A stretch of DNA of 64,000 nucleotides. Source: Mycobacterium adipatum (lineage in GTDB: Bacteria; Actinomycetota; Actinomycetes; Mycobacteriales; Mycobacteriaceae). Position 1 is the stretch's first letter. Each line of letters opens with the position of its first letter. Under the pieces are notes generated by a model. It was not told the DNA's origin. It did no database searches and was given only the letters and a program-made list of their open reading frames with translations. Of the stretch, positions 10,601 through 17,832 are shown piece by piece. The position numbers were made by a program, and so were the translations under genes. Location: contig NZ_CP015596.1 in assembly GCF_001644575.1 (NCBI RefSeq), positions 3,410,001 to 3,474,000 of the forward strand, written 5' to 3'.

Positions 10601-11610
10601 GCGTCGTTCGCAAGGTGCCAAGCAACCTCCTCGGCCAGCGGTGGCACGATGTCGTCGTAGATTCGCTCGCGGAGCCGCCGACCGAGTTCGGTTGCGTAGC
10701 GGCCGCTGTCGCGCAGTAGTTCCTCTGCTGTGCCGTCTCTCGTGAGTGCGGCCGCGGAGAAGATCAACGGCAGCAGGGCGGCATATTCAGCGTCGATGGT
10801 CGATAGGTCGACCTCGAAGAAGGTCTCTGCTTGCCCCTTTGATCCAACGCCAACACCGTCGCGGCCCGCATAAAGGCGGATCTGGTCTTTTCGAAGTACA
10901 ACGAGCCACGGAAGTTCCTGACGCGAGGCTAGGGCGAGTCCAAATGCCACGGGCGAGAGCTGAAACCGCTGGGTCTTGGTGTCAAACTGCTCGGAGTCCT
11001 CTAGCAGAACCGCGACCGCGCGCGGTGGATGCTTGCCGACCGAGAGCAGGAGCGACCCATTGGGGCCGGGCTGAGTGCTGAAGCCCAGCGCCTCAACAAG
11101 TTTCGTCCGGCGCAGGCCGAGCAAGGGTGAGGCCTGCTTGCGAAGCTCGCCCCAGTCGGTCCGTTTCGGAACATTGCTCATGATGTGGTGGGTCGCGAAG
11201 AGTCCGCTGTTGGTAAATCCCGAGACTCCAGTGGTGCTGCTGGCCCGGCGGAAGCCAGCGAAGCGTTCAGTGGCAGCCAGGACGTCGGGTTCAGCAAGGA
11301 CTGACTGGAGTTGACGTTCAGCTTGCTCGGCAGGCAGCTCGATGGGTTGGGCCTGTGGGTCAGGACCGCACAGTTGCACCTTTCCGCCGTGCACGACCGC
11401 AACTACAAGCTGCGTCTGGGTCTTTCCTTTGCGGGCCGTGAACAGATCCCGTAGCGCTTGCCGTGAGGGAGCCGCTAAGGCGCTTGCAACCGCGACCTGG
11501 AAGCCGCCGAGGCCGAACGGATCAGGGCCGAGGTAGACCTTCTCGGTCGTGATCCCGGTTGGCGCTGACGGGTCGTTCCAAGCGATTACCTTGTCGCCGG
11601 TCAACTGCAT
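7603..11610 (-). CDS. Eco57I-type DNA N6-adenine methyltransferase (cargo)
   Basis: The protein has 1335 residues. It shows the SAM-binding motif I ADLAMGSGHFL (about 594), GLDINPMAVELARL (motif II) and the catalytic motif IV VILGNPPWEKL (NPPW, about 844). The preceding segments LLFQAYAEDRGLLPSG and EFGTIYEGLLES are shared in style with the drmMI-like protein at the left edge. The roughly 300 residues before these are not recognisable to me and could hold a nuclease or specificity domain; the C-terminal part after NPPW is probably target recognition. The start at 11610 is favoured by GGAGGAGA just upstream, and the reading frame further upstream overlaps a separate small gene. It is coupled to the PLD-helicase by ATGA. 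The likely role is methylation of element and host DNA in a restriction-like pair; BREX PglX-type proteins are the nearest described relatives by architecture. Confidence 0.85.
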   Translation of the reverse strand: MQLTGDKVIAWNDPSAPTGITTEKVYLGPDPFGLGGFQVAVASALAAPSRQALRDLFTARKGKTQTQLVVAVVHGGKVQLCGPDPQAQPIELPAEQAERQLQSVLAEPDVLAATERFAGFRRASSTTGVSGFTNSGLFATHHIMSNVPKRTDWGELRKQASPLLGLRRTKLVEALGFSTQPGPNGSLLLSVGKHPPRAVAVLLEDSEQFDTKTQRFQLSPVAFGLALASRQELPWLVVLRKDQIRLYAGRDGVGVGSKGQAETFFEVDLSTIDAEYAALLPLIFSAAALTRDGTAEELLRDSGRYATELGRRLRERIYDDIVPPLAEEVAWHLANDAELELDAEGLSTAYRVTLRILFRLLFQAYAEDRGLLPSGRNEGFDANSLKTIARRLLDSDIDEFGNASTMWFDLVQVWNAIDQGNPQWQIPTYNGGLFSTDPDRSPEGALIKKIELPDSVLGPALKSLLVDVSDDGVPGPVDFRSLSVREFGTIYEGLLESSLSLAETDLTFDDNGAWVPAGKGDEVVAPTGAIYFHTASGERKATGSYFTPKVVVDHLVERSIVPVLTKHLERIATYLAKGDAAAAAREFFDFRVADLAMGSGHFLVAAVDKIEALMRTFLTEHTVPGVIEELLRLAAVARDALGTDDIAKSEVDEVGLLRRQIARRCIYGLDINPMAVELARLALWIHTFVPGLPMSNLDHGLVSANSLTGIGVIDEALDALQPGRKPGEISLFDEILTDQLASAKTLLIDVANASEANKAEVEEGARLLAQAKQAADTARQIFDAAVAARIGWIGPGLIIDERSLQRVLKRSEVAEAAEKLHPAHMPYLFPEVFLRNGPGFDVILGNPPWEKLHVEEHQWWGLQLPGLRSMPTRQRDDTLAAFRAGRPDLEQEYEAEIERVRAMAAAVASGPYAGLGAAHLDLYQAFAWRNWQLLRAGGRSAIVLPRGALAGSGLAQWRREVLSNGSFADVCFVVNNQRWVFSEVHPQYTIGLTVSEKSKERVVRWSGPFANESDFLAGATNVAEVPGDEFISWSNSAAFPLIPDPLSAQIFRRMKQSPRFDTVRDGWEFRPIQGDMNASGARDVMEFDVDAPRGRVPVVAGASYNIWNPDAGTPFAYGTPKVLRPYLRAKLDGAVRNSRSAYNGLKYPPKRLPMDSARIAFRDIARATDTRTAIPCLLPPGTAAVHQSPILVRRQGDEKSEAFLLGVMSSIPFDWSARRWVELHLTFELLNPLPVPAYDRESTIAQRVVQIAGRLGAVDERYADWASAVGVPVGSVETQTEKDGLCAELDALVSLLYGLSEDQVEHLFATFHRGWKYEPRLEAVLQHYRTWMGKA

Positions 11611-11650
11611 GGCGCGTCTCCTCCGGATTGGCGTTCGAAGGTACCCACCG

Positions 11651-11830
11651 TCATTTGCCCCCTGTCCCGCCGCTGCGAACCCAGCTGTCGACCTCGCTGG
11701 CCTGAAACTTCCAAAGGCGGCCGATCTTGTGGGCAGGCATCGCCTTGTCGGCGATCCACGCGTAGACGGTGTCCTTGGTGACGCCGAGGTGGGTGGCGAT
11801 TTCCTCAGCTGATAACCAAGGCTCAGACAT
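11651..11830 (-). CDS. Small helix-turn-helix protein, excisionase/MerR-like
   Basis: A 59-residue protein starting MSEPWLSAEEIATHLGVTKD. It has the compact winged-helix pattern of excisionase-type DNA-binding domains: WLSAEEIA.HLGV, then VYAWIADKAMPAHKIG, then RLWKFQASEVDSWV. GGGGAGGG lies about 15 bases upstream of the ATG. It is 40 bases upstream of the methyltransferase start, so it is probably the first gene of the cargo operon. Proteins of this type act as excisionases in mobile elements or as small regulators in restriction-modification loci; either fits this position between the recombinases and the cargo. The palindrome at 11856-11872, just before its start, may be its operator. Confidence 0.8.
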   Translation of the reverse strand: MSEPWLSAEEIATHLGVTKDTVYAWIADKAMPAHKIGRLWKFQASEVDSWVRSGGTGGK

Positions 11831-11855
11831 CTTTGTGCCACCCTCCCCGTTCAGA

Positions 11856-11872
11856 ACCCGGTTTGACCGGGT
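11856..11872. promoter_or_regulatory. Palindrome upstream of the small HTH gene, candidate operator
   Basis: ACCCGGT and ACCGGGT are separated by three bases: a perfect 7-bp inverted repeat, 26 bases upstream of the HTH start at 11830. The 270-bp stretch 11831-12100 is otherwise non-coding and separates the recombinase genes from the cargo operon, so a promoter is expected here. A possible -10 (TAGTCT on the minus strand) lies just upstream. Autoregulation is inferred. Confidence 0.4.
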
Positions 11873-12100
11873 ATGTCCGAGACTAGCGGTGAGTGTGGCG
11901 GTTTTGTCGCGGATCGGCCTTCCCGGCCACGCCGGACACCCCGGTCACGATAAGCGAGGGCCTCCTTCGCCTGCGGACGGTTGTGATGTATCGGTATCGG
12001 CCTCGTGCAGCTGGCATGGCCGAGTCATCCCCAACCTGATCTCCGACGTGGCCACATTGGTCGCAGTCGCGAACAAGTGAATCTCCACCAGTCTGGGCTC

Positions 12101-12667
12101 TTAATGGACTCCGTTGAGAAGCTTGTCGGCTTCTCTCTGCCGCAGATGGCGGACATTCGACCGAGACGCTTCAAGGCGTCGCTCAGCCTCCGAACGAGCG
12201 AGACGCTCCGCGGCCAGGGCAGCACGCAACGACTCGTTCTGCTGCCGCAGTTGTTCCCTGTCATCTTCGATCCACGTCCCATCTGGGTCGCGAAGCTGAC
12301 CGAGTAGATCAGCCACGGTTCGCGACAACGAGATGTTCTTCGCCCGGGTCTCACGCAGTTGCTGCTCGGCGAAGAGTGCTCGCTCGCGCCAATTGGCTTC
12401 GTCGACCGCATCAAGTGCGGGGGCTTCCTTCAACAGTGACGCTTTCATACGAATCTCTGCTTGCGCAAGAAGGTTCCGCGCGTCCTGATTCTGATAGAGG
12501 AAAGTTCGCGAACATCCCGCAAGGGCGGCGAGATGAGACCTGTCGATCTCAGTCACCTTCTGTTTGAGCAGCCGCTTCAACGCCTGTTCGACGCTGGCCA
12601 ACTTCGTAAGAGAGTCCTTTTTGCGAGCAGCTATCGCCGCTCTTGGTGGACCGGATCTTTGCGTCAT
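12101..12667 (-). CDS. TnpC-like third protein of recombinase trio
   Basis: A protein of 188 residues. The N-terminal half is basic and has a short helix-turn-helix-like stretch (HLAALAGCSRTFLYQN, about 45-60). The C-terminal half is a charged coiled coil (REQLRQQNESLRAALAAERL, about 135-155). Its start overlaps the stop of the larger recombinase in ATGA. In Tn554-type elements the small third protein TnpC influences the orientation and frequency of transposition; proteins of this shape commonly follow paired tyrosine recombinases in actinobacteria. The assignment rests on position and shape rather than catalytic motifs. Confidence 0.75.
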   Translation of the reverse strand: MTQRSGPPRAAIAARKKDSLTKLASVEQALKRLLKQKVTEIDRSHLAALAGCSRTFLYQNQDARNLLAQAEIRMKASLLKEAPALDAVDEANWRERALFAEQQLRETRAKNISLSRTVADLLGQLRDPDGTWIEDDREQLRQQNESLRAALAAERLARSEAERRLEASRSNVRHLRQREADKLLNGVH

Positions 12668-15009
12668 GCAGCCCCCTCGTCTTCTGATCCGAGCTGCGGC
12701 ATTTCGGAAAGGTCAGCGGCGGTGGCCCGTTCGGTGAGGTCGATGAGGTCCTTTGCCCGCCAGCCGCGGTTCCAGATCGGGTCGAAGAAGTCCTGGTACG
12801 GGTTACGCAAATCGACGTTCTTCGCCTGCTCTAGGAGCCCCAGGGTCGACAGCGCCTTCTCCAGCCCGGCGATCGCCATCGACGAGTTTTGAAATAGTCG
12901 GTAAACGTAGGCGCGAGACGACTCATTGGGTGCGTTCTCTGCATAGGTCGCCCACCGTTCCTCTTGACGTTTCCAGTACGCATAGTCTGCGCCGGTCAGG
13001 ACAAAGTCTTCGCAATCGTTGCAGTGCCGCCCCTTTGGGCATTCGGCACCGCCGACGACAGGCTTGAAGGTGCACAGCCCTCCTTCGGTCGGTAGCGCAG
13101 CGATGTCGATCAGGTTGAGTTGGATAGCGGAATTGGCCGAAGGATCCGGAGTCCGGACGAGTTCGCCCGGCGCACTGCTGCCGGGACCTGTCACCCACAC
13201 TTGCTGTAAGTAAGGTTCGATCCTGGCTGACGAGATGAGCGTGTAATGCTCCGACATTCGTTCGGATACATGGCCGAGAATCTGCTTCACAACGACCATC
13301 GGTGCGCCGGCATCGACGAGCCGCGTTGCGAGGGTGTGCCGCGCCTGGTGGCTGACGTGTCCGGGCAGCTCGATGTCTTCCAGCCACTTCTTAAAGCGGT
13401 CCTGGAAGGTAGCGATGGCTATTGCGTTGACGAAGTGTGAGTTTCGCGTGGTGCTGGGAAACAGCGCGATCTTCTGCGCTGTCTTCCCGGTGGGTGTAGC
13501 ACCGTGCTTGAGGCGATATCTTTCGGCAGTCTTCTTCTGCCGTTCGCGGATGACCCAGAACACGTCGTCTGGTATCAGGACGCCGTAGTCGAGCTGGTTG
13601 ACCTTCGTCATGTCGAACCAGGCATATTTGCGGCCCAAGTGCTCGCTGACGCAGTCGTAGCGGAGATTGACAACTTCACCGATCCGGCGCCCAACTCGGA
13701 TTTGAATGAACCAGATATCCTCAATGCCAAGGTCATTGGGGTCCCTGGCGGCGAGCAGCTGCATGTTCGTCGGGGAGATAAGGTGTTCGAACACGTCATC
13801 GCTCAACGGCCTGGGCCGTTTTGAGTGCCGCATTTTGCCTTCCGGGAAGGCGAGCATGAAGTCCCTACGCAATCCGACGGCCTCCGCGACACCGCTATCC
13901 AGCGCGTAGCGCATGAGCCGCCTGAGCCCGTTGAACGTCAACGACTTGCTGAGTTCCGTCGCAGTGCTCGGCTGACCATCTACCAAATAGAGGCCGAGTT
14001 GCGGCTCGCTGTTCTGTGCACGGCGAGTCAAATCAGCCACAAAGGCTCGGCCGACATCCTCGGTGAGCTGCGTGGCGTCCGCCCCACCATCTGGGACCGA
14101 CCACTCCAAGTACGCGCTGAGTGTCACCGAGCAGCGCCTGAGCTGCTCTAGCGACGATTGGGTTCGGGGGCGATCCGGGGAGTCGAAGATTGCTGCAATG
14201 AGATCCCAAGTGAGAGTGCGCAACCAATCCTGGGTTATTGACCTGAGGTCGAACGGTGACCGGCGGTCCTTAAGGCGAAAGCCCCAATGCAGCGCGTCGA
14301 TGTAGCCCAACTCACGGCTCTCCGCGCGGGTGACATGCACCGACGAGCAGTGGCCCTGCATGACCGCGATCATCAAATCGCAGACTTGGCCGTACTTCGG
14401 CCAGTGCTTCAGATTCTTCTTCCTGCCTGTTCCCGGTGCACGCCTCGTGGTGTCGATTTCCATGATCGACGCGACACCTTTTTCTTCGAGACCTTCGATC
14501 AGCGCCCGCAACCACTTCGGGTTCCACTTCGTTGGTCGTGGTGATGTCGCGTTGGCGAAGATCGCGTACCGGATTTCGGCTGCGGCCAGTGGCGGCAGCC
14601 CAGCCAAGGACACGATGCCGGTGCGCGATGTGTCGAAATGGGCAGGCAGATTGCGCGGTCGGGCTTGTTGCCTCCATTCCGGTTCCGGTATCCCGTTTTT
14701 TTCTGCGTCAAGCCGCTCGTTCTGGTGGCTCAAGCAGTAGACCTTGCCCGCTGTGGACAGTTCGCAGCCCGGGATATCGCACAGGTAGCCATAGTCGGGA
14801 TCACGGCCGCGAAACTTGATGGGTTCTGCACGCAGATACTCATGGAAACTCGGTCCTGCGATGAGTTCTTGGAACCGCTGCAGGGGCGAGAGTTTCATGA
14901 ATGCATCGACGGTCGAGAGCCGCACCAGCCGCGCGGTTGCCGGGGCAACCAGTGCTGCGTCGTCTACCGCAAGGTTGCTGGTATCACTCACGTTTCGTTC
15001 CTGCTCCAT
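12664..15009 (-). CDS. TnpB-like large tyrosine recombinase
   Basis: A protein of 781 residues. The catalytic domain of tyrosine recombinases is in the second half: the first arginine in RVGRRIGEVVNLRYD (about 440), the H-x-x-R-H box in HQARHTLATRL (about 558), a histidine in ILGHVSERM and the tyrosine nucleophile in SEHYTLI (about 588). A cysteine/histidine cluster, C-x8-CPKGRHCNDC (about 660-675), suggests a zinc-binding C-terminal module. The N-terminal 350 residues are probably DNA-binding. Its start overlaps the smaller recombinase by 22 bases. It corresponds in size and place to TnpB of Tn554, which acts with TnpA in site-specific integration and excision. Confidence 0.85.
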   Translation of the reverse strand: MEQERNVSDTSNLAVDDAALVAPATARLVRLSTVDAFMKLSPLQRFQELIAGPSFHEYLRAEPIKFRGRDPDYGYLCDIPGCELSTAGKVYCLSHQNERLDAEKNGIPEPEWRQQARPRNLPAHFDTSRTGIVSLAGLPPLAAAEIRYAIFANATSPRPTKWNPKWLRALIEGLEEKGVASIMEIDTTRRAPGTGRKKNLKHWPKYGQVCDLMIAVMQGHCSSVHVTRAESRELGYIDALHWGFRLKDRRSPFDLRSITQDWLRTLTWDLIAAIFDSPDRPRTQSSLEQLRRCSVTLSAYLEWSVPDGGADATQLTEDVGRAFVADLTRRAQNSEPQLGLYLVDGQPSTATELSKSLTFNGLRRLMRYALDSGVAEAVGLRRDFMLAFPEGKMRHSKRPRPLSDDVFEHLISPTNMQLLAARDPNDLGIEDIWFIQIRVGRRIGEVVNLRYDCVSEHLGRKYAWFDMTKVNQLDYGVLIPDDVFWVIRERQKKTAERYRLKHGATPTGKTAQKIALFPSTTRNSHFVNAIAIATFQDRFKKWLEDIELPGHVSHQARHTLATRLVDAGAPMVVVKQILGHVSERMSEHYTLISSARIEPYLQQVWVTGPGSSAPGELVRTPDPSANSAIQLNLIDIAALPTEGGLCTFKPVVGGAECPKGRHCNDCEDFVLTGADYAYWKRQEERWATYAENAPNESSRAYVYRLFQNSSMAIAGLEKALSTLGLLEQAKNVDLRNPYQDFFDPIWNRGWRAKDLIDLTERATAADLSEMPQLGSEDEGAA

Positions 15010-16160
15010 ACACGTTCCAACGACGCGCTGACGACCTCGCTGGCTGCGAGGTGAAGATATGTTTCCTCAACGGTCTTCGCGCTTGCCCAACCACCGGCCT
15101 TCGCGGTAAGCGCGGGCATCCCGCTAACTTCAGTCAAAGCTGTTGCCCACGTGTGGCGAAATGCGTGTGGCCGCACCTTCCCGGCACCGGCACGCTTTCC
15201 AGCTCGCGCGAGCATCTGGCGCACGGCGTGGGTTGAGAGCGGCACGCCGACGTCGTTCTGAAGTTGGACGAGAACGAGATTGGTTGTCGCTAGCCCGCGC
15301 ACGTCAAAGTATTCGTCGGTGAGGTACTCCAAGTACGTCTCGATCATCGCCGGGCTTGCGTAGCGGACACTCCCGCCCCGGACAACGGCATCTTCCAGCC
15401 GGGCGGGCTTGCCACGTTTGGCCCTCGCACGATTGGGGTTTGAACGTTTGACGACGTGGAAATGGGCGAGCTTCTCTTCGCCGCATTCATGGTTGGGCCG
15501 CAAGTGCAGATCGACATGGTGCAGGCCGCACAACTCGCCAACTCGTATGCCGGAGTCCTTCAGCCACGTCACGATCATGCGATCACGGGCGGTGTTGACC
15601 GAGTCGATCAGCGCAGCAGCCACCCCGTCGGGCAAGAGCCGCGGATGGCGTCGCGGTGGCGCCGCTGGGGCAAGTGGATTCGCGGGCAACTGCAGACCGG
15701 AGACGTGGGCAAGGAACTGCTTGTCTTTCAGTGCGCGGGTTGGCAGCCGGGTTTCAGTGAGTTGCTTGTTCAACTCGTCGTTGATGCGCTCCCGCGCCGT
15801 CACGTCGAGGTAGTAGCCCTTTACCACTGCGGCACGGACTTGCAGTGTCGACGCGCTGAGCGGTGCGTCGAGCCACGGAGAGCCCAGCGGCCCCGCGTGC
15901 TCGGCACCGCACAGCGCCATGTATCGACGGAGGTCCTCGAGACTCACCGCCTCCTCAGACGCGTTAACGGCCTTGAGCCACCGCAAGTGATCAACCAGGT
16001 GGTAGGCGTAGGTGCGCTGGGTGCCTTCGGAAAAGGTTCTCAGCCAGCGGTCGCTGCGGGAATGGATCTTGGCGGTGCCGGCGTCGAATATCGAGAAGCT
16101 CTGCGAATTGTCCTTGTGGTTCGCGGCCTGAACGAAGTACTCCAGCGTTCCCGAGTGCAC
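14988..16160 (-). CDS. TnpA-like tyrosine recombinase
   Basis: A protein of 390 residues with a GTG start preceded by GAGGGGGG. An N-terminal SAM-like core-binding domain (TYAYHLVDHLRWLKAV, about 50-65) leads to the catalytic domain. That domain has SGIRVGELCGLHHVDL (first catalytic Arg, about 205), HAFRHTWATAL (HxxR box, about 336) and the nucleophile in EETYLHLA (about 366). All expected catalytic residues are visible. It is the first gene inside the upper element border, 131 bases from it, and is transcribed away from that border. Together with the next two genes it forms the recombinase trio that presumably moved this element into the helicase gene. Confidence 0.88.
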   Translation of the reverse strand: MHSGTLEYFVQAANHKDNSQSFSIFDAGTAKIHSRSDRWLRTFSEGTQRTYAYHLVDHLRWLKAVNASEEAVSLEDLRRYMALCGAEHAGPLGSPWLDAPLSASTLQVRAAVVKGYYLDVTARERINDELNKQLTETRLPTRALKDKQFLAHVSGLQLPANPLAPAAPPRRHPRLLPDGVAAALIDSVNTARDRMIVTWLKDSGIRVGELCGLHHVDLHLRPNHECGEEKLAHFHVVKRSNPNRARAKRGKPARLEDAVVRGGSVRYASPAMIETYLEYLTDEYFDVRGLATTNLVLVQLQNDVGVPLSTHAVRQMLARAGKRAGAGKVRPHAFRHTWATALTEVSGMPALTAKAGGWASAKTVEETYLHLAASEVVSASLERVWSRNET

Positions 16161-16257
16161 CCGCCCCCCTCAACACGGCCAGATCCAGTCATCCTCATCG
16201 GGTGTCGTGAACAGTACCGTCGAGGTGTGTGACACAGCCGCATTTCACCGTGTTGAC

Positions 16258-16270
16258 GTACGTGTCGTAC
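16258..16270. repeat. Short palindrome near the upper element end
   Basis: GTACG-TGT-CGTAC lies 21 bases inside the upper border, in the 131-bp leader before the TnpA-like gene. The same leader holds GTGT-GTG-ACAC. They are candidates for recombinase binding or the recombinase promoter. The lower element end also has a TGTACG-containing inverted repeat (3986-4011), but the two do not align as a clean pair. Confidence 0.35.
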
Positions 16271-16291
16271 AGGGTGAATGCGAGAGGAAAA

Positions 16292-16294
16292 ATC
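16292..16294. repeat. GAT shared at element junction, upper copy
   Basis: This is the last host codon (Asp of the DEAH box) before element sequence begins. It is the partner of 3934-3936. Host sequence above it reads ATGCTCATCGTCGAT and element sequence below begins TTTTCCTCTCGC on the coding strand. Confidence 0.7.
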
Positions 16295-17506
16295 GACGAT
16301 GAGCATGTCGAAGGCGAAGCGCTTGCCCAGCTTGGGGTTCTTGGCCTGGGCGTAGACGTCGCGCAGCAGGCGCTGGCAGCGCACCTGTGGCAGCCACGCC
16401 ATGGACACGATCACCCGCGGATACAGCTGGAAGGGGTTGGCGTGCAGGCCGTGGGTGCGGCGCACCTCGGCCATCAGTTCACTGTTGACGATGACGAACT
16501 GCAGGCCGAATTTGTCCCGCATCTCGTCCTGCCACTTCAACGCCAAGCTTGGCGGGCACACGATCACTGCTGTGCGGGCACGATGCCGCAGGAACAGTTC
16601 CTGCACCACCAGGCCGGCCTCGATGGTCTTGCCCAATCCAACGTCATCGGCCAGAAGCAGGTTGGTCCGCGGGCTGGTCAACGCCCGACGCAGTGGTTCG
16701 AGCTGGTATGCCTCCACGGTGACCCCCGACCAGAAGGGCGCCTGGTAGCGGTTCGGATCTGCCGAGGTGACCGCGCCCCAGCGCATCGCGTCGATGAAGC
16801 CGGCCAAGGTGACCGGATCATCAAAGCCCTCTGGGTTGATGTGCTCGGGCAATCCTTGCGGTGGGGTGACGGTCTTGCCGACCTCTAGCTCCCAGATCAC
16901 CGACAGCTGTTCACCGAGGCGATCCTCGTCGAGCGACTGCAGGTCGACGACATGATTCAGCTTCGCGGCTGCGTCGTCAGCCGGGCTGAGCGGTAGACCC
17001 TGGGCTTGAACATTGGCGACCGCCCACGTCGAACCGCGCACCTCAACAACCTGACCGGGCTCGGGCAGGGACGGGGCAGCTACAGGCACAGGTGGTCCTC
17101 CGGGTGGTGGCGTTGGCCGAACAGTATCGCCGTCGATACCGACAACGGCGCGGATGGTGTCTTCGGACACTCCGAAGTGCTCGGCGGAGCGCTTGACCAC
17201 CTCGGCGGCGGCAGTGCGTCGGCGGGTGGGGTCGGTAGTGGAGGTCGCAGCACTGAAGTCTCGTCGGATCTTGTTCCGCTGGCCCGAAGTCAGCAACTCC
17301 TCGGGCAACGCCGCCGGCAACTCGTCATGGAGCAGGTACTCGATGGTGTCGTAGGAGATGCCGTACTTAGCTTCGAGCTGGGCGCAGGTGTTGCGCATTG
17401 CCCACTCAATGCCGTGTTCATCGACCGCTTGTTGCACCGCCCGACGGATTGTTGAGCGTTGACCAGGCGACAGATGGTCAGCTTCGTCCCGCGGTGTCTC
17501 CCCCAC
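16292..17506 (-). pseudogene. drmD: DrmD-like SNF2 helicase, 5' part, split by mobile element
   Basis: This covers residues 1-405 of the broken helicase, from a GTG start. After about 230 N-terminal residues, partly repetitive and helical, it has an SNF2 lobe with FWSGVTVEAYQLEPLRRAL, LLLADDVGLGKTIEAGL (Walker A, about 285-300) and AVIVCPPSLALKWQDEM (motif Ia). It ends at MLIVD, the first residue of the DEAH box. Translation then runs 83 codons into the element to a stop at 16040, giving a 488-residue protein with a P-loop but no Walker B. With the 3' part it makes a 1182-residue helicase. In DISARM, DrmD is the class 1 SNF2 helicase. Precise excision of the element would restore the gene. 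Confidence 0.87.
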
Positions 17507-17614
17507 GCATCACCACGGTAGCCGGGGATCTCGGAGATTGGTCGAATTTCGTCACTCGGTGGGGTGCTGCAGCAACTTCTGGCGAGTGTGGCAATATTTC
17601 GTCGTGGCTGACCG

Positions 17615-17726
17615 CTCTCACTGCATGAGGTAGTCGACACGCTCGCCGAGATGGACCTTGTGGATCTCAACAGCGACGGCCCGTGGCCTGGCGAACGAAA
17701 CGACTCCGACGTGTACTGGGATTAGC
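17615..17726 (+). pseudogene. Possible short gene remnant in the drmD/OLD gap
   Basis: The 326-bp gap 17507-17832 has no intact gene. Within it, a plus-strand frame reads LHEVVDTLAEMDLVDLNSDG and continues to a stop at 17724, with the acidic, tryptophan-containing tail of a natural C-terminus. No start or upstream domain can be found, and a stop (TGA) precedes it. It may be a decayed fragment or chance. Confidence 0.25.
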
Positions 17727-17751
17727 GTTCACGGAGAATCGTCGGAGTCGT
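17700..17751. terminator. 12-bp inverted repeat downstream of the OLD-like gene
   Basis: ACGACTCCGACG and CGTCGGAGTCGT form a perfect 12-bp stem around a 28-base loop, about 80 bases past the stop of the OLD-like gene. No T-run follows, so a rho-independent terminator is only one option; an operator is another. Confidence 0.4.
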
Positions 17752-17832
17752 CAAGCCAGCAAGCGAGCACTGGCCCGGACACGATCGCGTTCTCGAGAGC
17801 CAACCCTTCTCGGGTGGCCCTACTGCGTCCGC

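Larger units (their letters stand above)
3937..16291 (-). mobile_element. Tn554-like integrative element (12,355 bp) with restriction-like cargo
   Basis: The borders are set by reading the interrupted helicase on both sides. Host coding sequence ends at ATCGTCGAT (complement of 16292-16300) and resumes at GATGAAGCC (complement of 3928-3936). The element carries, all on the minus strand, a tyrosine recombinase pair plus a small coiled-coil third protein (12101-16160), a 59-aa helix-turn-helix protein, and a two-gene methyltransferase/helicase cargo (4157-11610). The order recombinase A, recombinase B, small C protein matches the TnpA-TnpB-TnpC trio of Tn554 and relatives, which insert site-specifically and make no long target duplication. 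I see no extended terminal inverted repeats, which also fits that family. The only sequence shared by the two junctions is GAT. The element has the same orientation as the gene it interrupts. Confidence 0.85.

Noticed and set aside
11611..11841. N-terminal 77-codon extension of the cargo methyltransferase
   Set aside because: It overlaps the helix-turn-helix gene in another frame, has Arg/Ser/Pro-rich shadow composition, and GGAGGAGA supports the start at 11610.
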